Of a stretch of DNA of 64,000 nt, positions 10,133 through 23,084 are shown one piece after another. Below the pieces are notes generated by a model. The model saw only the letters and a list, made by a program, of their open reading frames with translations, did not search any database and was not told the DNA's origin. The stretch's first letter is position 1, and every line of letters starts with the position of its first letter. The stretch comes from Raphanus sativus (lineage: Eukaryota; Streptophyta; Magnoliopsida; Brassicales; Brassicaceae), in NCBI RefSeq assembly GCF_000801105.2, contig NC_079514.1, positions 4,960,001 to 5,024,000 on the forward strand. Direction: 5' to 3'. Both the position numbers and the translations under genes were made by a program.

Positions 10133-12602
10133 ATGGATTCAGCTTCTTCTAAAACTCAACAAAACAATGGAGCAGACAAAGATTGTGAAGTTGATCATGT
10201 GGACTGTCAAACCATTGATAGGTCTGGGAAGAGGAAGGAAGCGGACACAGAGTGTGGAGAGAGTTCTCGGGCAACTAAGGTGCCCAAAGTTGTTGTGCCG
10301 AGGTCTGGTGTGTGGAAACACTACACGAGAACAAAGGAGAGCCGTGACAAGTGCATTTGTCACTACTGCCAGAAGATTTTCTCATGTCAAACCAAATCAG
10401 GAACATCCAATCTCCAGAAGCACTTGTTAATCTGCAGAGAGTACCAAGCCCACGTAATCAGCCAAGGGAAGAATCAAACTAGGATCGATGATGAAGGCAA
10501 TTTGAAATCCTCAAAGGTGTCCGAGGCGGTTTTCAGAGAAGCCTCAAATGAGTTACTGGTGTTATCTGAGTTGCCTCTTTCTTTCACAGAAAGTACAGGC
10601 TGGAAACACTTCTGCAACAAGGTAAAACATTGTATATCTTCATTGTTATTTCTTTTGTATATTTCTGAAACTAATGGTACTTGTTTTGCATTTCCATGAA
10701 GGTGAACCTGTACAAGCCCCACTCAAGAAGAAGTGCTACTAGAGATATTGTGCAGATGTTTGTGCAGAAGAAGGAGGCGCTGAAGAGATGGTTGTACACT
10801 AACCAGCAACGAGTTTCACTCACCACTGACATTTGGGTTTCTCAAGTGACAGGTAAGAGTTATTTTTAATATCTGAAAATCCTTCTACATTCAAAAACAA
10901 TTTTTTTTTTAATTTCTGAAAGTCATTATAGGATTTTAATACATTTTTTTTATGGCAGGTGCAAGTTACATGGTTGTAACAGCACACTTTGTTGACCCAA
11001 CATGGCAGTTGAAGAAAATCATTCTCGGATTCAAAGTCGTCATGGATCATAAAGGTCAGACGATCTCTACTGTTCTTCTCGAGTGCCTTGCTGACTGGGG
11101 AATTGAGAAATTGTTCTCTATTACGGTAGACAATGCCACTGCTAATACCTCAGCTATTAGGAGATTCCATAGGCTGTTTAGTGAAGTGTCGCCTGATGCA
11201 TTTGTTTTAGATGGAAACTTTCTGCATATGAGGTGCTGTGCTCACATTATCAATCTGATAGCTAAGGAGGGTCTAGGTGATTTAGGGAAAAACGTTATGG
11301 CTATCCGGAATGCAGTCCAGTACGTGCGTTCTTCAACCATTAGGTTGAATTCATTTGAGCAGAAGGTCACCACTGGGAAGATGACACGAGGTAGCCTGCC
11401 CTTAGATGTTAAGACTAGGTGGAACTCTACCTTTCTCATGCTCTCTAGAGCTTTACAGTTTAGAGTAGCCTTTGATAAGATGGAAGCGGAGGACAGGTTG
11501 TATAACGACTACTTTTTAGAAGTAGAGAATGGCGTGAAGAGGCAAGGACCGCCTGATCTCATTGATTGGAATGCCGTGGAGAAGCTTAAGAGGTTTCTAG
11601 TGATATTCTACAACAGCACGTTGGTTGTCTCAGCTTCCTCGAAAGTCAACTCCTACAAATGCTACGGTGAGATAGTGACTATTGAGAGGAATCTCACAGC
11701 ATTGGCGAACAACTTAGACCCGGATTTGAAGTTGAAAGCTGAAGATATGTTGAACAAGTTTCTGAAGTACTGGGATGGCATGAAGAATGTGAACAGGATG
11801 TTGATCATGGCATCAATAATCGACCCGAGGAAGAAGATGAGCTTCGCAAACTTGTGCTTTGACAAGTTGTATGGGAAGGATAGCAGTGAGTCTAAAGAAA
11901 TGAGTGACTCTGTTCTTGATCTCCTAACAAGCATGTTCAAGGAGTATTCAAGCCGTTTCAAAGGTGCAAGTACTCAGTCCTCTCAGACAAAGCAAGCGAC
12001 ATCATCATCATCTACTAGTGTTCAGGAGGCTCAAGAGCAAATGGAGAGGTTGAAGCTAGTTGTTGAGGACTTCGGTTATGAGAGGATGGATTCTGTCTAC
12101 AAGGAACTTGTTGCTGAAACAGAACATGAGGCAAGGGATGAGCTGGAAATGTACTTGAAGGAACCTGTTGAGAACCAGAGGCTTATGATGGGATTTGAGT
12201 TTGATATTCTCGGTTGGTGGAAGGTGCACAGAATCAAGTTTCCAGTGTTGGCAGAGATGGCGAGGGACTTGCTTGCAATGCAGGTTTCATCTGTGGCTTC
12301 AGAAAGTGCTTTTAGCACAAGTGGTAGAATCTTGGAGCCATATAGGAGCTGTCTAACTCACTACATGATAGAAGTGCTGATGTGTAGTGAGCAATGGATG
12401 AAAGCTGATATCAAGTGCTCTGAAAAAGTCCAAACTAATGAGCAGATTCTAGCTGAAGTTGAGATGCTAGATGAGCTTGAGAAAGGTATACCTATTCAGT
12501 CTTACTTCTTTTTCGGTTTGAAATGTCTGTCCACGTTTTAACTACACTTTTGTGTATCTTTGATGCTTTGCAGAGTTCGAGAATGTGAGCCTTGAAGACT
12601 GA
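10133..12602 (+). CDS. hAT transposase with BED zinc finger (RICESLEEPER-like)
   Basis: Transposase of the enclosing hAT element. Exons are 10133-10621, 10702-10852, 10959-12485 and 12574-12602, giving 2196 nt and 731 aa with all GT/AG junctions. The ATG directly follows an AG acceptor (TTGCTTGTAG), so there is a 5'-UTR intron. Residues 57-105 form a BED zinc finger with C76, C79, H97 and C101. The catalytic region includes TTDIWVSQ, ITVDNATAN and a CAHIINLI segment. The C-terminus carries the hAT dimerisation domain (FPVLAEMARDLLAMQVSSVA, then SESAFSTSGR). No stops or frameshifts are seen. The end of exon 3, the intron and the short last exon are imperfectly repeated at about 12600-12770. 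The region is host-gene-like in size but belongs to the transposon. Confidence 0.93.
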
Positions 12603-12775
12603 AGCTGCTGACGATCTTTGGTCTTTGAGAAAGGTACACTTAACTTTCAGACTTAGTACTTTTAACATTTCACATGTTTGTCCACGTTTTAACTATGCCT
12701 TTGATGATCTTTGATGCTTTGCAGAGTTTGAGAAGGTGAGACTCGAAGACTGAAGCTGCTGAAGATCGTTTTGTT
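12600..12775 (+). repeat. Duplicated terminal exon region of the hAT transposase
   Basis: The acceptor plus final exon at 12560-12610 (GATGCTTTGCAGAGTTCGAG, then GAAGACTGAAGCTGCTGA) recurs at about 12710-12765 with few changes (CAGAGTTTGAGAAGGTGAG). A preceding GTCCACGTTTTAACTA segment also recurs (12529-12544 and 12679-12694). Either copy could serve as an alternative last exon. Confidence 0.6.
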
Positions 12776-13874
12776 TCATTTCCATGTTGGTTTTTATTTC
12801 TTTTTCATTTGAGATATGCATTCTCTGAGCTTTGACAATTGCTTTTAAGGTTTTGGTGTTGGTTTTTTATCTTTGTTGCTTATGCACTACGTTGAATTTT
12901 AATAAAAGTTAAGAGATTTGCTTTCATTTTGTTATTTCATTGTTATTTTTATATTCATTCACGTTTGTAAGCATTGTAAAAGAAACATAGACATTATAAG
13001 GTAAGCAGGGACGTATCACATATGCATTGTCAAGATTATAACGGGTTTTATTAGTACTTTCTGGTATCGTATAGGTATTTGGATACCCGAAACCCGGTTT
13101 AAAACCGAAACCCGAATATGAAACGGGTTCTACCGGGTTTAGGATGTGTTACCAAATCCGACCCGAACCCGACAAAACCCGAACCGAGACCGAACCGAAC
13201 TTTTACAATACCCGAATGGGGCTGATTTTCCTAAACCCGAAAACCCGAAACCCGATTAGAACCGAACCGAACCCGATTGGTCACCCGATTGCCCACCCCT
13301 ATTCTGGAGCAGGAATGTTCGTTGATATAAAAGCAGGCTGTTTCGCTTCTGGAATGTCTACAGTCTCGCTGCTGAGCATTGAACACATTGTAGCAACACT
13401 TGGCCTATCGTTAGCAGATTCTTGCACACACAAAAGCGCAATGTGAACGCATTTCTTTATTTCTTTCTCAAAGACTTGGTCAAAGATCACAGGATCTACC
13501 AGTTCAGTAATCTCCCCTTCGTTCCAGATTGACCAAGCCTATAAAAAAACAGAGAAGCTCAGAATAATCTAAAGATAGTTATAGCACTTTAGTAGAGTTG
13601 AGAGAGACTTACATAAGCCAAAAGAGTTGAATTTGAGTTTCTTCTTCCACTGACAATCTCCAAGAGTATCACTCCTAAGCTGAAAACATCAGACTTCTCC
13701 GAAAACAGTCCTCCCATTGCATATTCTGGTGACATATAGCCGCTGCAAGATACATGTACTGTCTTTATGGAGAAGGTGTAACATATCACAGATGGTTAGA
13801 AACTTAGAATAGAGTACCGGTTGGTTTAGTACTGTCTTTATAGAGAATAAGGAGTAACATATGGTAACTTACTA

Positions 13875-14132
<258 letters not shown>

Positions 14133-15745
14133 TTAATATTGGAACAGAGGTTTCAAACACACAATTTAGTGAACACTTACTAAATAGATAATAGTCTAAG
14201 CTTTTCTTGGGCATGAACTCATAGACTAACATCCTTTCATCTCCTGCAATGCAGCAACCAAGTAACTTCACCAGGTTCCGGTGTTGCAACTTAGAAATCA
14301 CAACCATTTCGTTAACAAGCTCCTCAAGCCCTTGTCCAGACGCTCTTGACAGTCTCTTCACAGCAATCTCTTGCCCTTCTTGCAATTTCCCCTGCAAAAA
14401 TTTTTTAGTAGACATAAATACTTGTTGCCACAACTCTTTAGGTTAAAAGTGATACTTACTTTGTAAACAGGACCAAAGCCGCCTTGTCCGAGCTTATTTC
14501 TCAGAGAGAAATTATTGGTTGCTGCAGCTAACACTTGAAACTCAAACAATGGTAGCTCTTTCAACTTTGCTTTATCACCACCAGCTAAAGCCTCTACTCT
14601 GTTAAAAATCTGCTCTGCATCTCTTCCTTTCTTCCTCGCTGAGGACCAATCACAGATACTATTAAAACCAAAATGTCCAATGCTTACAAGAATAAAACAC
14701 AGTTTAGTTAAACTCAGACCTCTTCTCTTCATTACAAGCTGTCTTGCCAAGAGACCACAAGCTGCCACAACAAGTATACCTCCAGCCAATGATGAACCAA
14801 CTATAACCGGTCGTCTATCCGGAGTTTCTAGTAGAGAGTAAGCAAGACATAAAGAAAATTAGTAAATCTGCATGTTAAGTAAGAGTTAAGGAGTAGTAAT
14901 AACTTAACTGATTTCTGAATGAGCAAGACGGATATAAAGATCCATTCCACCAGCAGGCAACTCCTGTGAATCAACTAAGCTCCCATTCCAAATCATGCAA
15001 CCATAACCTAACCCATGAGCACAAGCTATACAAGAACATATCCGCAAACAAGTCCTTAAACACTCTGGTTCACTAGCTTCTGATCTTATTGCAAAGTCAG
15101 GCAGCTTCATTCTCCTTAGCCTTGTAAACCCATCAGCACTTCCGTTATTGTTCTGTCTCTCACACTGCAACGGTGTCCTTCTTATGCATCCACCACTCCA
15201 GTTTCCAGTGTTCCACTCTATGAGGCTCCTTGGCGTAAACCCTTTGATGCAAGAACACGGCGGGGTCTTCCGTGGGTTGCAAGTAGTGAACGGACCACAT
15301 CTTCTGTAGATATCACACTCGCTTGCTGGAACTTGTAACCCCACCGTCCAGTTTCTCCTAGCTTCACTCCAGTCCCTCCTGATCACAGATCCTCTGTAGT
15401 CCATGTACAAGTATCTCAAAGTGGAGTCATTAGCATACGACATGGTGACTGATCCATTGGTGTCATCGTTAACCGTGAATCTGAAAAGGAATATGACTCC
15501 TGGTTCCACATCTGGTAGACCATTAAACATCTGGCCGTTCCAAGGACCACTGCGCCACACGGTAGCGTTATTATCATCCTTGTTCATGATGAATAGCTCA
15601 GGATACGCAGCGAGAACGAGTGCAGCGGTGTAGCTCCCTGGAGAAGGATCCGAAGGGCTTTTCCATGAAGTTATCGTGATGTTCTCTCCTGAGGCTCTTG
15701 CGTTTGTCCCGACAACCATGTTCGGTAACCAAGAATCAGTAGGGT

Positions 15746-16183
15746 CAGTGCCGTGCAAAGGCTATTAGGGGCCTGAGGCAAAAATGATTTAATTTATCTC
15801 AAACAATAGTATTATTATTTTATTATGAACCAGAAATAACTTTTAAATGATTTTGACATTATGTTTAAGAAAAAATTAATCTTATGAAGATTAACTGTAA
15901 ATGATATATTTTGGCTACTACTGAAAATTTATAAATATAAACTCAAACTCTATATGGAAAAAGTATTTTGACATATAAAATAAAAAGAAAAATAAATTAA
16001 TGTCCACAACAACTAAACAGAAATGATTTTATTATTAAAAATATTAAAGCTAGTATGTTTTTCATTGATCATATTATCATTTTGATTGTATTATTATTTA
16101 TGAATATGGGGGCCCCAAATTGTATTGATATGAGAGGGGCCTGAGGCCAATGCCTTAAAAATAACAAGGTGAGCACGGCTCTG
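15746..16183. mobile_element. Non-autonomous hAT element in receptor-kinase exon 1
   Basis: A 438-bp element with imperfect inverted ends, CAGTGCCGTGC at left and GCACGGCTCTG at right. It is flanked by the perfect 8-bp duplication AGTAGGGT (15738-15745 and 16184-16191). Internally it is AT-rich with GGGGCCTGAGGC near each end. It has no coding capacity. A near-identical copy lies at 59290-59731. Eight-base duplications with CAG...CTG ends fit the hAT superfamily, with movement by a transposase supplied elsewhere. Confidence 0.93.
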
Positions 16184-16684
16184 AGTAGGGTGCCTGAAAC
16201 TCTCCCAGAGAGTCGTTTCGCTGTTGTCATCTTTCAGCACGAGGTTCCCTGTATCCATAAGCTCAGCGACGACAGTAGAGTTGGAACGGGCTTGAGTAGA
16301 GATGTTGGTTGACCATAGGACACGTCTCTGGCCATCCATGACAACGAGGTTTCCATCTTCCGACACAGAGATAGCTCCAGAGGAGTCGTTGATGGGGGTA
16401 TCTTTATTAGCAACCCATATCACAGTTTGTACAGGAATGTTGTTGTACCATATACCCGCGTACCGGCTTGTGGAGTTAACAGGGGTGAAGAAACCGAACC
16501 GGAACGTGCCAAGGCTGGAAACGATCGTGTCAGAGTCACTGAGGTTTCCGGAGAAGAAAGCACTTTCCTGAGCAAGACAGACACTTGACAGCAAGAAAGC
16601 GAGTGCAAGAACTAAAGGACTCATGCTCTCTTTGGATAATAACTTTGCTTTTCTCAATATCTTTACTAAAACGGAACCAAACAA

Positions 16685-18311
16685 AACAGAGCTAAATATG
16701 GTAAGATTCTAGCACTGAACGTAGCATTTAAGAAGCATAGAGTTTTGAGTTAAAAATGCGTTGTGATGGTGTCATGAGCATTAAATTATCAGGAGACAAG
16801 TCCAAATATTGTTACGGCGAAGGGATCAAGTCAAGTGGCACTGTTCTAATTCTAAAGATAATTATTCTAGATGCATAATTATAATCTTTTTCTATTAACG
16901 GCGGTCTTCGTACGTTTGACTGACCATATTGGCACATCCTTTGCGACTTTTTTCACCTGTGAGAGTCATTTCATCTTCTTTTAGTAATCGACTAAACGTC
17001 ACTGCCTGTTAGGTGTCGATCAATGAGACGATAATGCCAGCTTTGTTGTTAATAATTCTCTATTTAATTACGTATCCTCTCACTGATTGACAATGTGTGG
17101 TTTTTGAAAACGCCTGCTTTTTTTCTTCTTTTCAACTGGAGTTTATTAAGTGGGATAAAGCCCAACAGGGACCAAGCCCAACAAACACTACAGAGAGAGG
17201 GCCTAACAAACAGTAACTGAAGGGCCGAAAGACAAACGGTCCCAACTATATGAATTTTCAAAATTTTGGTGGTCCCAAGTTCATGGTCTATTGGTTGCGC
17301 GAAATTTGGATTAGTTTGGATCCGGTTATCTACTGATTCAAGGGTTATTGATTTTTTTTTTGAGACATTGAAAATTGGTTTAGTAACTGATTTAATGAAT
17401 GGTTCGGTTCGTTCCGTTTTTTTCTGCAACCTTGAGTTGGTTAGAGTACAAAGTTCATAAAAATGTCCCATGATAATAATAGCATATCACTGCTAAACAA
17501 CGTAACTCCTTATCTCAAAGGAACAAATCTAAGTATTAGAGAACAGTTTGTGTTCTCGAACGTTACTGCAATGGCTTTGGAGGAGTTTAGCTTTTTTTTG
17601 ACAAGGAACACCTAAAATCTTTGTTGAAATGTAGATTTGGCTTCGTGTGAAGTCTACAACTTACCACAAAAAAAAATCTTGAAATCAGGTACACACAGAA
17701 AGTCTCTTTGATTGGCTGTTACTATTTTATTATTCACCACAAATTTGAAAATCTTGTGTAGTTAGTCAAACATTCTATGCATTGTTGTATTCATTTGAAT
17801 TTTGATTGATCCACTTGTAGTTAACTAACTGGTTACCGTCGTTTATCATTGAAATATAAGTGATCAGATGATCATGACTGGGTCTAAATCCGTACACTTA
17901 ACGGCAAATTATCATATGTTTCGTAGGAGTCAAGTAACATACATCATTTTAGGGCTCTGTTTTTCGTTGAAATTGTAAATAAATGTCTTCTAACTTTTTT
18001 TTTAATCAGTTGAAACATTCAAAGTACAGTATTGTACTTAATCCACTTGGATCTTTTTAGGCACTCATGCACCCACCAAGAATTAAAAAAAATTGAAAAG
18101 AATAAAGTCAACATTATGTGATATAGGCAGCCAGAGGCGTGTGGCTTCTTTGGTCAATTTTGGATGCTTGAATTAAAGTAGTTTGAATATCAAACCAACA
18201 ACTATTAGGTTTCATTCATATTCATATTCATATTCATATGAAAAAATAATAAGTTTTGTATTTATACATTGAAGTCTCTGGAGGAAGATCTCTTGCAGAC
18301 ACCACACAAAG
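16685..18311. other. Intergenic region between the two receptor kinase genes
   Basis: The two receptor-kinase genes diverge from here, so it should hold both promoters. I see no exon. A hexamer microsatellite (ATTCAT repeated about four times) occurs at 18211-18238, shortly before the second gene. A TATA-like TTGTATTTATACATT lies at about 18255-18269. Confidence 0.5.
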
Positions 18312-21284
18312 ATGAGTAGTACCTTTTACTTTCCATGCTTGCTTTTGTTAACCTTGTTCTGGACTTATGGCTCTGCAGATATAACCACATCTACTCCTTT
18401 GTCTATAAGACAAACTCTGAGCTCTCCAGATGGATCCTTTGAGCTAGGATTCTTCAGTCCTAACACCTCTCAGAACCATCAGTATCTTGGAATCTGGTTC
18501 AAGAGAGTCACTCCTCGTGTCTACGTTTGGGTAGCTAACAGAGAGAATCCAGTAACTAGCCTCACCGCAAATCTCACAATCAGCAGTAATGGAACTCTCA
18601 TCTTGCTCGATGAGAAACAAGCACTTCTCTGGTCATCTGGAGAAGAATCTCTCCTCACATCTAATCAGTGTCATGCAGAGCTTTCGAACTCTGGAAACCT
18701 TGTGGTCGTAGATAACGTTACTGGAACATATCTATGGCAAAGCTTTGACCATCTTACAGACACTATGCTTCCTCTGTCTTCTCTTATGTATGATATACCT
18801 AACAACACGAGGCGTGTGTTGACTTCTTGGAGAAGCAACACAGATCCATCTCCTGGCGAGTTTCTAGCGGAGCTTACTCCTGAAGTTCCACCACAAGGAC
18901 TTGTGTGGAAAGGCTCATCACCTTACTGGAGAAGCGGGCCCTGGGCGGAGACAAGGTTCTCAGGGATACCAGAGATGGATGAAACGTATGTGAATCCATT
19001 AACAATGGTCCAAGATGTGGTCAACGGCACAGGAGTTTTGACTTTCTGTGCGTTGAGAAACTTTGATGTGTCATACATAAAGCTAACACCAGATGGGTCG
19101 TTGGATATACACCGTAGCAACGGTGGCACCACTGGTTGGATCAAGCATTTTGAAGGTCCTAGAAGCTCATGTGATCTGTACGGTACATGTGGACCTAATG
19201 GCTTGTGTATCAGGTCCACTAATAGTACTCCAACGTGTGAATGCTTGAAAGGGTTTGTGCCAAAGTCAGATGATGAGTGGAATAGTGGGAACTGGACTCG
19301 CGGGTGTGTGAGAAGAACAGAGTTATCATCGTGCCAGGGAAAAGATACATCAGATGGATTCTACCGTGTTGCTAATATGAAGCCTCCGGATTCTTATGAG
19401 TTGGTAAGCTTTGGTGATGCTGAAGAGTGCCGTAAAGGATGTCTTAGCAACTGTTCTTGCTTGGCCTTTTCCTATATCAAAGGAATTGGATGCTTGGTGT
19501 GGAACAAGGAGCTCTTGGACATGGTTCAGTTTAGTGAAGAAGGAGAGTTTCTTTTCATCCGTCTTGCACGTTCTGAGTTAGGTGAGGCTTATAGACAACA
19601 CAAATCTTATTTCTTCTGTTTATTTTTTCAATAGCAATATGGTTTATAGTTTAGTTTCTTGGTGATTCTCTCAGCTGGAAGCAAGCGAATCAAAATCGTA
19701 GTTGTTAGTGCTATCAGCCTATGCATGTTTATAATCTTGGGGCTTGCAGCATTTTGGTGTTGGAGATACAGACTGAAACAAAATGGTGAGACTCCAAAAC
19801 TTTATTTCTTGAAGCTCCTCTGTTTTTGAGTTTTGGAACCAATCATCAAATGCTGGAAACTTAAGTACTAATACATGGATGGATACTTGTAACTCGTAGG
19901 TGAAGCTCGTGTAGCCATGGAGACTTCAGAAGATTCTTGGAAGAGTAGTTTGAAGTTACAAGATGTCTCAGGTTTAAATTTCTTTGAGATGCATACCATA
20001 CAAACTGCAACTGATAATTTCAGCATCTCAAATAAACTCGGTCAAGGTGGATTTGGAACAGTTTATAAGGTATAAAATAAACTCTATTATTACTGTCTTT
20101 CTTGTTCACTAGATGAGACTCTCTTTATGCTTATAGGGGAAGCTAGAAGATGGAAAAGAGATAGCTATAAAACGTCTTTCTAGTACCTCAGTAGAAGGCA
20201 CAGAAGAGTTCATGAATGAATTAAAACTCATCTCAAAACTACAACATAGAAACTTGGTCAGACTTTTAGGATATTGCATTGAAGGTGAAGAGAAGCTATT
20301 GGTTTATGAGTTCATGGTGAACAAAAGCCTCGACACTTTTCTCTTTGGTGAGCCTCTACTTCTTCATGTGTGCATCTGCTTTTGTCATTGTTTCTTCTGA
20401 GGCTTACATGATAATCTTATAGATTTGAAGAAGAAGCTGGAGATTGATTGGCCTAAGAGGTTCAATATCATTCAAGGTATTGCTCGTGGACTTGTTTATC
20501 TCCACCGTGACTCATTCCTCAGAGTTGTACACCGCGATCTTAAGGCCAGCAACATTCTCTTGGATGAGAAGATGAATCCAAAGATATCAGATTTTGGATT
20601 GGCGAGGATGTTTCAAGGAACTCAGAATCAAGACAGCACTGGCAGAGTATTTGGAACGTTGTAAGAATCACTCCTCTCGTCTCATGTTGAAATCAAAGTT
20701 TCACTTCTTTTTATTCTAAAATCATTATTGTATTGGAACAGGGGATACATGTCTCCTGAGTATGCATGGACAGGAACATTCTCTGAGAAGTCTGACATTT
20801 ATAGCTTTGGAGTTTTGATGCTGGAGATCATCAGTGGAAAAGAGATATCAAGCTTTAGCTATGGAAAAGAAAATAAGAACCTTCTTGCACACGTAAGAAA
20901 CACAGAACAATCTCATTACAATCAAGTTGAGACAAATCTTGGTCTCCTAATGTTTATGGTTTGTTTACATTGTAACAGGCATGGGAATCATGGAGTGAAA
21001 CAGGAGGAGTAGAACTACTTGATCAAGACATTGCTGATTCTGAGTCAGATTCAGTTGAAGCAGTGATGAGATGTGTTCAGATAAGTTTGTTATGTGTTCA
21101 GCACCAAGCAATGGACAGACCGAACATCAAACAAGTTGTGACAATGCTTACATCTAAAATGGATCTTCCAAAGCCTAAGCAACCAATGTTTGTTTTGGAT
21201 ACAAGTGACGAGGATTCTGGGTCTAAGTCTAACGATGATAAGGATTTGTTCTCTGATGATGAAAACAATCCTGTTCAAGAGTAA
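18312..21284 (+). CDS. S-domain (G-type lectin) receptor-like serine/threonine kinase, intact
   Basis: Membrane receptor kinase of the S-locus lectin family, resembling At1g11280. Exons are 18312-19581, 19675-19785, 19900-20069, 20137-20347, 20423-20660, 20742-20892 and 20979-21284, giving 2457 nt and 818 aa. A signal peptide ends near residue 22 (cleavage before DITTST). B-lectin, S-locus glycoprotein and PAN regions follow to about 420. A membrane span ([20 protein letters not shown]) sits in exon 2. The kinase has glycine loop [10 protein letters not shown], lysine K529 in EIAIKRL, catalytic HRD at 624-626 and DFG at 644-646, so all key residues are present. The tail is acidic ([16 protein letters not shown]). 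The exon layout matches the broken paralogue at 16624-8986. The ligand is unknown. Confidence 0.93.
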
Positions 21285-22984
21285 CCAGAATCCCCTAATT
21301 AAGTATTGAACCGATTCCTATATATATGGTTCAGTGTGGATCCAGAATGTAACTGAAATTGTTTTTTCGCAAGGGAAATAACATCATACTATATTTAAAG
21401 TACCATAAATATTATATTGTAAATTAATAGCAAATAAAAGAGCACTTTGAAGATATTAAATAATTATATATGTACACTCAAAAACTTAACCAAAAATGTT
21501 TAACCAATATTTAACCAAAACCCATTCAAAAGGGAGGGTCAAAACATAGGCCTAGGTAAGTATAGCCTATAGGGTAGAAACTATCACGATTAATAAGTGC
21601 CAGTTTCTTTGTTTTTTTTTAATGGTCAATATATGGCTCGGCAAGTTCTTTTTAATATATTTTAGATAGTTTGTTTGAATAGTATTTTACTGTTGTCCAA
21701 AAAAAGAGAATTGTATTTTACTGACTTTTTAGATATTTTAGAATGCTTTGTGTATTTTTGATTTTCTAATAGTGAATTAAGATATTGGTTATTTTCTATA
21801 TCTGAACCAAAATCTAAAAGAATCAAACTGAATCCTATCTAAATTGAAAAAAATATTCTACGGACATGAACATCTAACTTAATTAAACAAACTAGGGTAG
21901 ATCTATTCTACGGGAGGAAAGTAAGGGAAAAAAATAATATCTAATATAGTATTTTTCAAAATTGTTTTTTTTGAAAATTATTTTAAATATATTATTATTC
22001 GTTTTTGTTATCTTTATTTCCATTTTTAATTTTTATGATATATAATTTGACTTTTATAGTTACTTTAAAAAAATTTACTTTTAATTGAAAAAAATGCTAT
22101 AAAAACAATTCCTGTCTTGCTTTCTAGTTTAATCTAAACTTCAGTCATGGATTAGTGTATCCAGGAATCAGAACCAGTCGATGAGAAGTTAAGAGGCTTG
22201 CCGCGTGGTGGCAAACAGATAGTAGCTCTATTTAAATTTCGACGGCACGTCCCCCTGCCCCAGTCAGCTTCTTATTAAAATGCTTGTGGTGGCCTCCTGG
22301 CGCCCTTCGTTTAACATTTGTTCTCTTATTTGTGAGCGAGAAACATAGCATAATGGTCTTATACTTACGTAACACATTAAAGACATGAGACTTTACTTTC
22401 TTATTTATCATTAAAAGTTAAAACATAGCATAATGGTCTTATACTTTCTTATTTATTAAAATCTGTTCTAGATAATTGTTTATATCGTAATTGGTTTATG
22501 GTATATAAGTTTATAATCACCATATGGTATTATGGTGTATAAGTTTTTTGTAATTTACAGCATTCAATTCATTTGCAACTATTTACATTTACAGAAAACT
22601 ATATTTAATATGAATAAGATTTCGTAATTGTTTTTAGTTTAACTTCGAATAAATAGAATATTCTTAGAAAATTTTAAGACTTTTATAAGATAAGGAATAT
22701 CGTTGCGATTTTTCAAATTTACTCGTCGTAAAAATCTATACATCTCTAAAACCTCCGCTCAAAATACCTTTTAACATATAAGAACTACTTGTGGTATGTT
22801 TTAGAATAGTATTTGATGTTTGTGTAACATTTTTCAGTTGTTTAGGTGAGGGGGGAGAAGAAAATTAATAGTCAAAATTAATACTAATAAACAAGAAATC
22901 ATTACAAAAATATATTGTAGTCCCTTATGCAACGATAACTTACAGTGATGATGACTAATAGTGACAGGCTTTACCATAAAATGA
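21285..22984. other. Intergenic region up to the second gap
   Basis: AT-rich with no supported gene. A phrase AAACATAGCATAATGGTCTT is repeated at about 22343 and 22423. The region ends at the N run starting at 22985. Confidence 0.5.
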
Positions 22985-23084
22985 NNNNNNNNNNNNNNNN
23001 NNNNNNNNNNNNNNNNNNNNNNNNNNNNNNNNNNNNNNNNNNNNNNNNNNNNNNNNNNNNNNNNNNNNNNNNNNNNNNNNNNNN
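22985..23084. other. Assembly gap (100 N)
   Basis: A second run of exactly 100 Ns. Sequence to its right begins inside the LINE ORF and duplicates 1722 onward. Confidence 0.99.

Larger units (their letters stand above)
9069..13301 (+). mobile_element. Complete hAT transposon (4233 bp) with intact transposase gene
   Basis: The 12-bp terminal inverted repeats are TAGGGGTGGGCA at 9069-9080 and its perfect complement at 13290-13301. The 8-bp target duplication TTCTGGAG (9061-9068 and 13302-13309) is perfect. Both ends carry subterminal arrays of AACCGAACCCGA-like motifs, presumably transposase-binding sites. Between them lies an apparently functional spliced transposase gene (10133-12602). Perfect target duplication, perfect termini and an open transposase point to a young, potentially autonomous element. 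Confidence 0.95.

Noticed and set aside
9069..13301. AACCCGAACCGAACCC arrays resembling telomere or centromere repeats
   Set aside because: They are irregular, limited to transposon ends, and not the plant telomere heptamer.
22945..23084. Apparent start codon of the second LINE frame upstream of the gap
   Set aside because: The methionine lies in intergenic DNA on the other side of 100 Ns. The LINE sequence truly visible begins at 23085.
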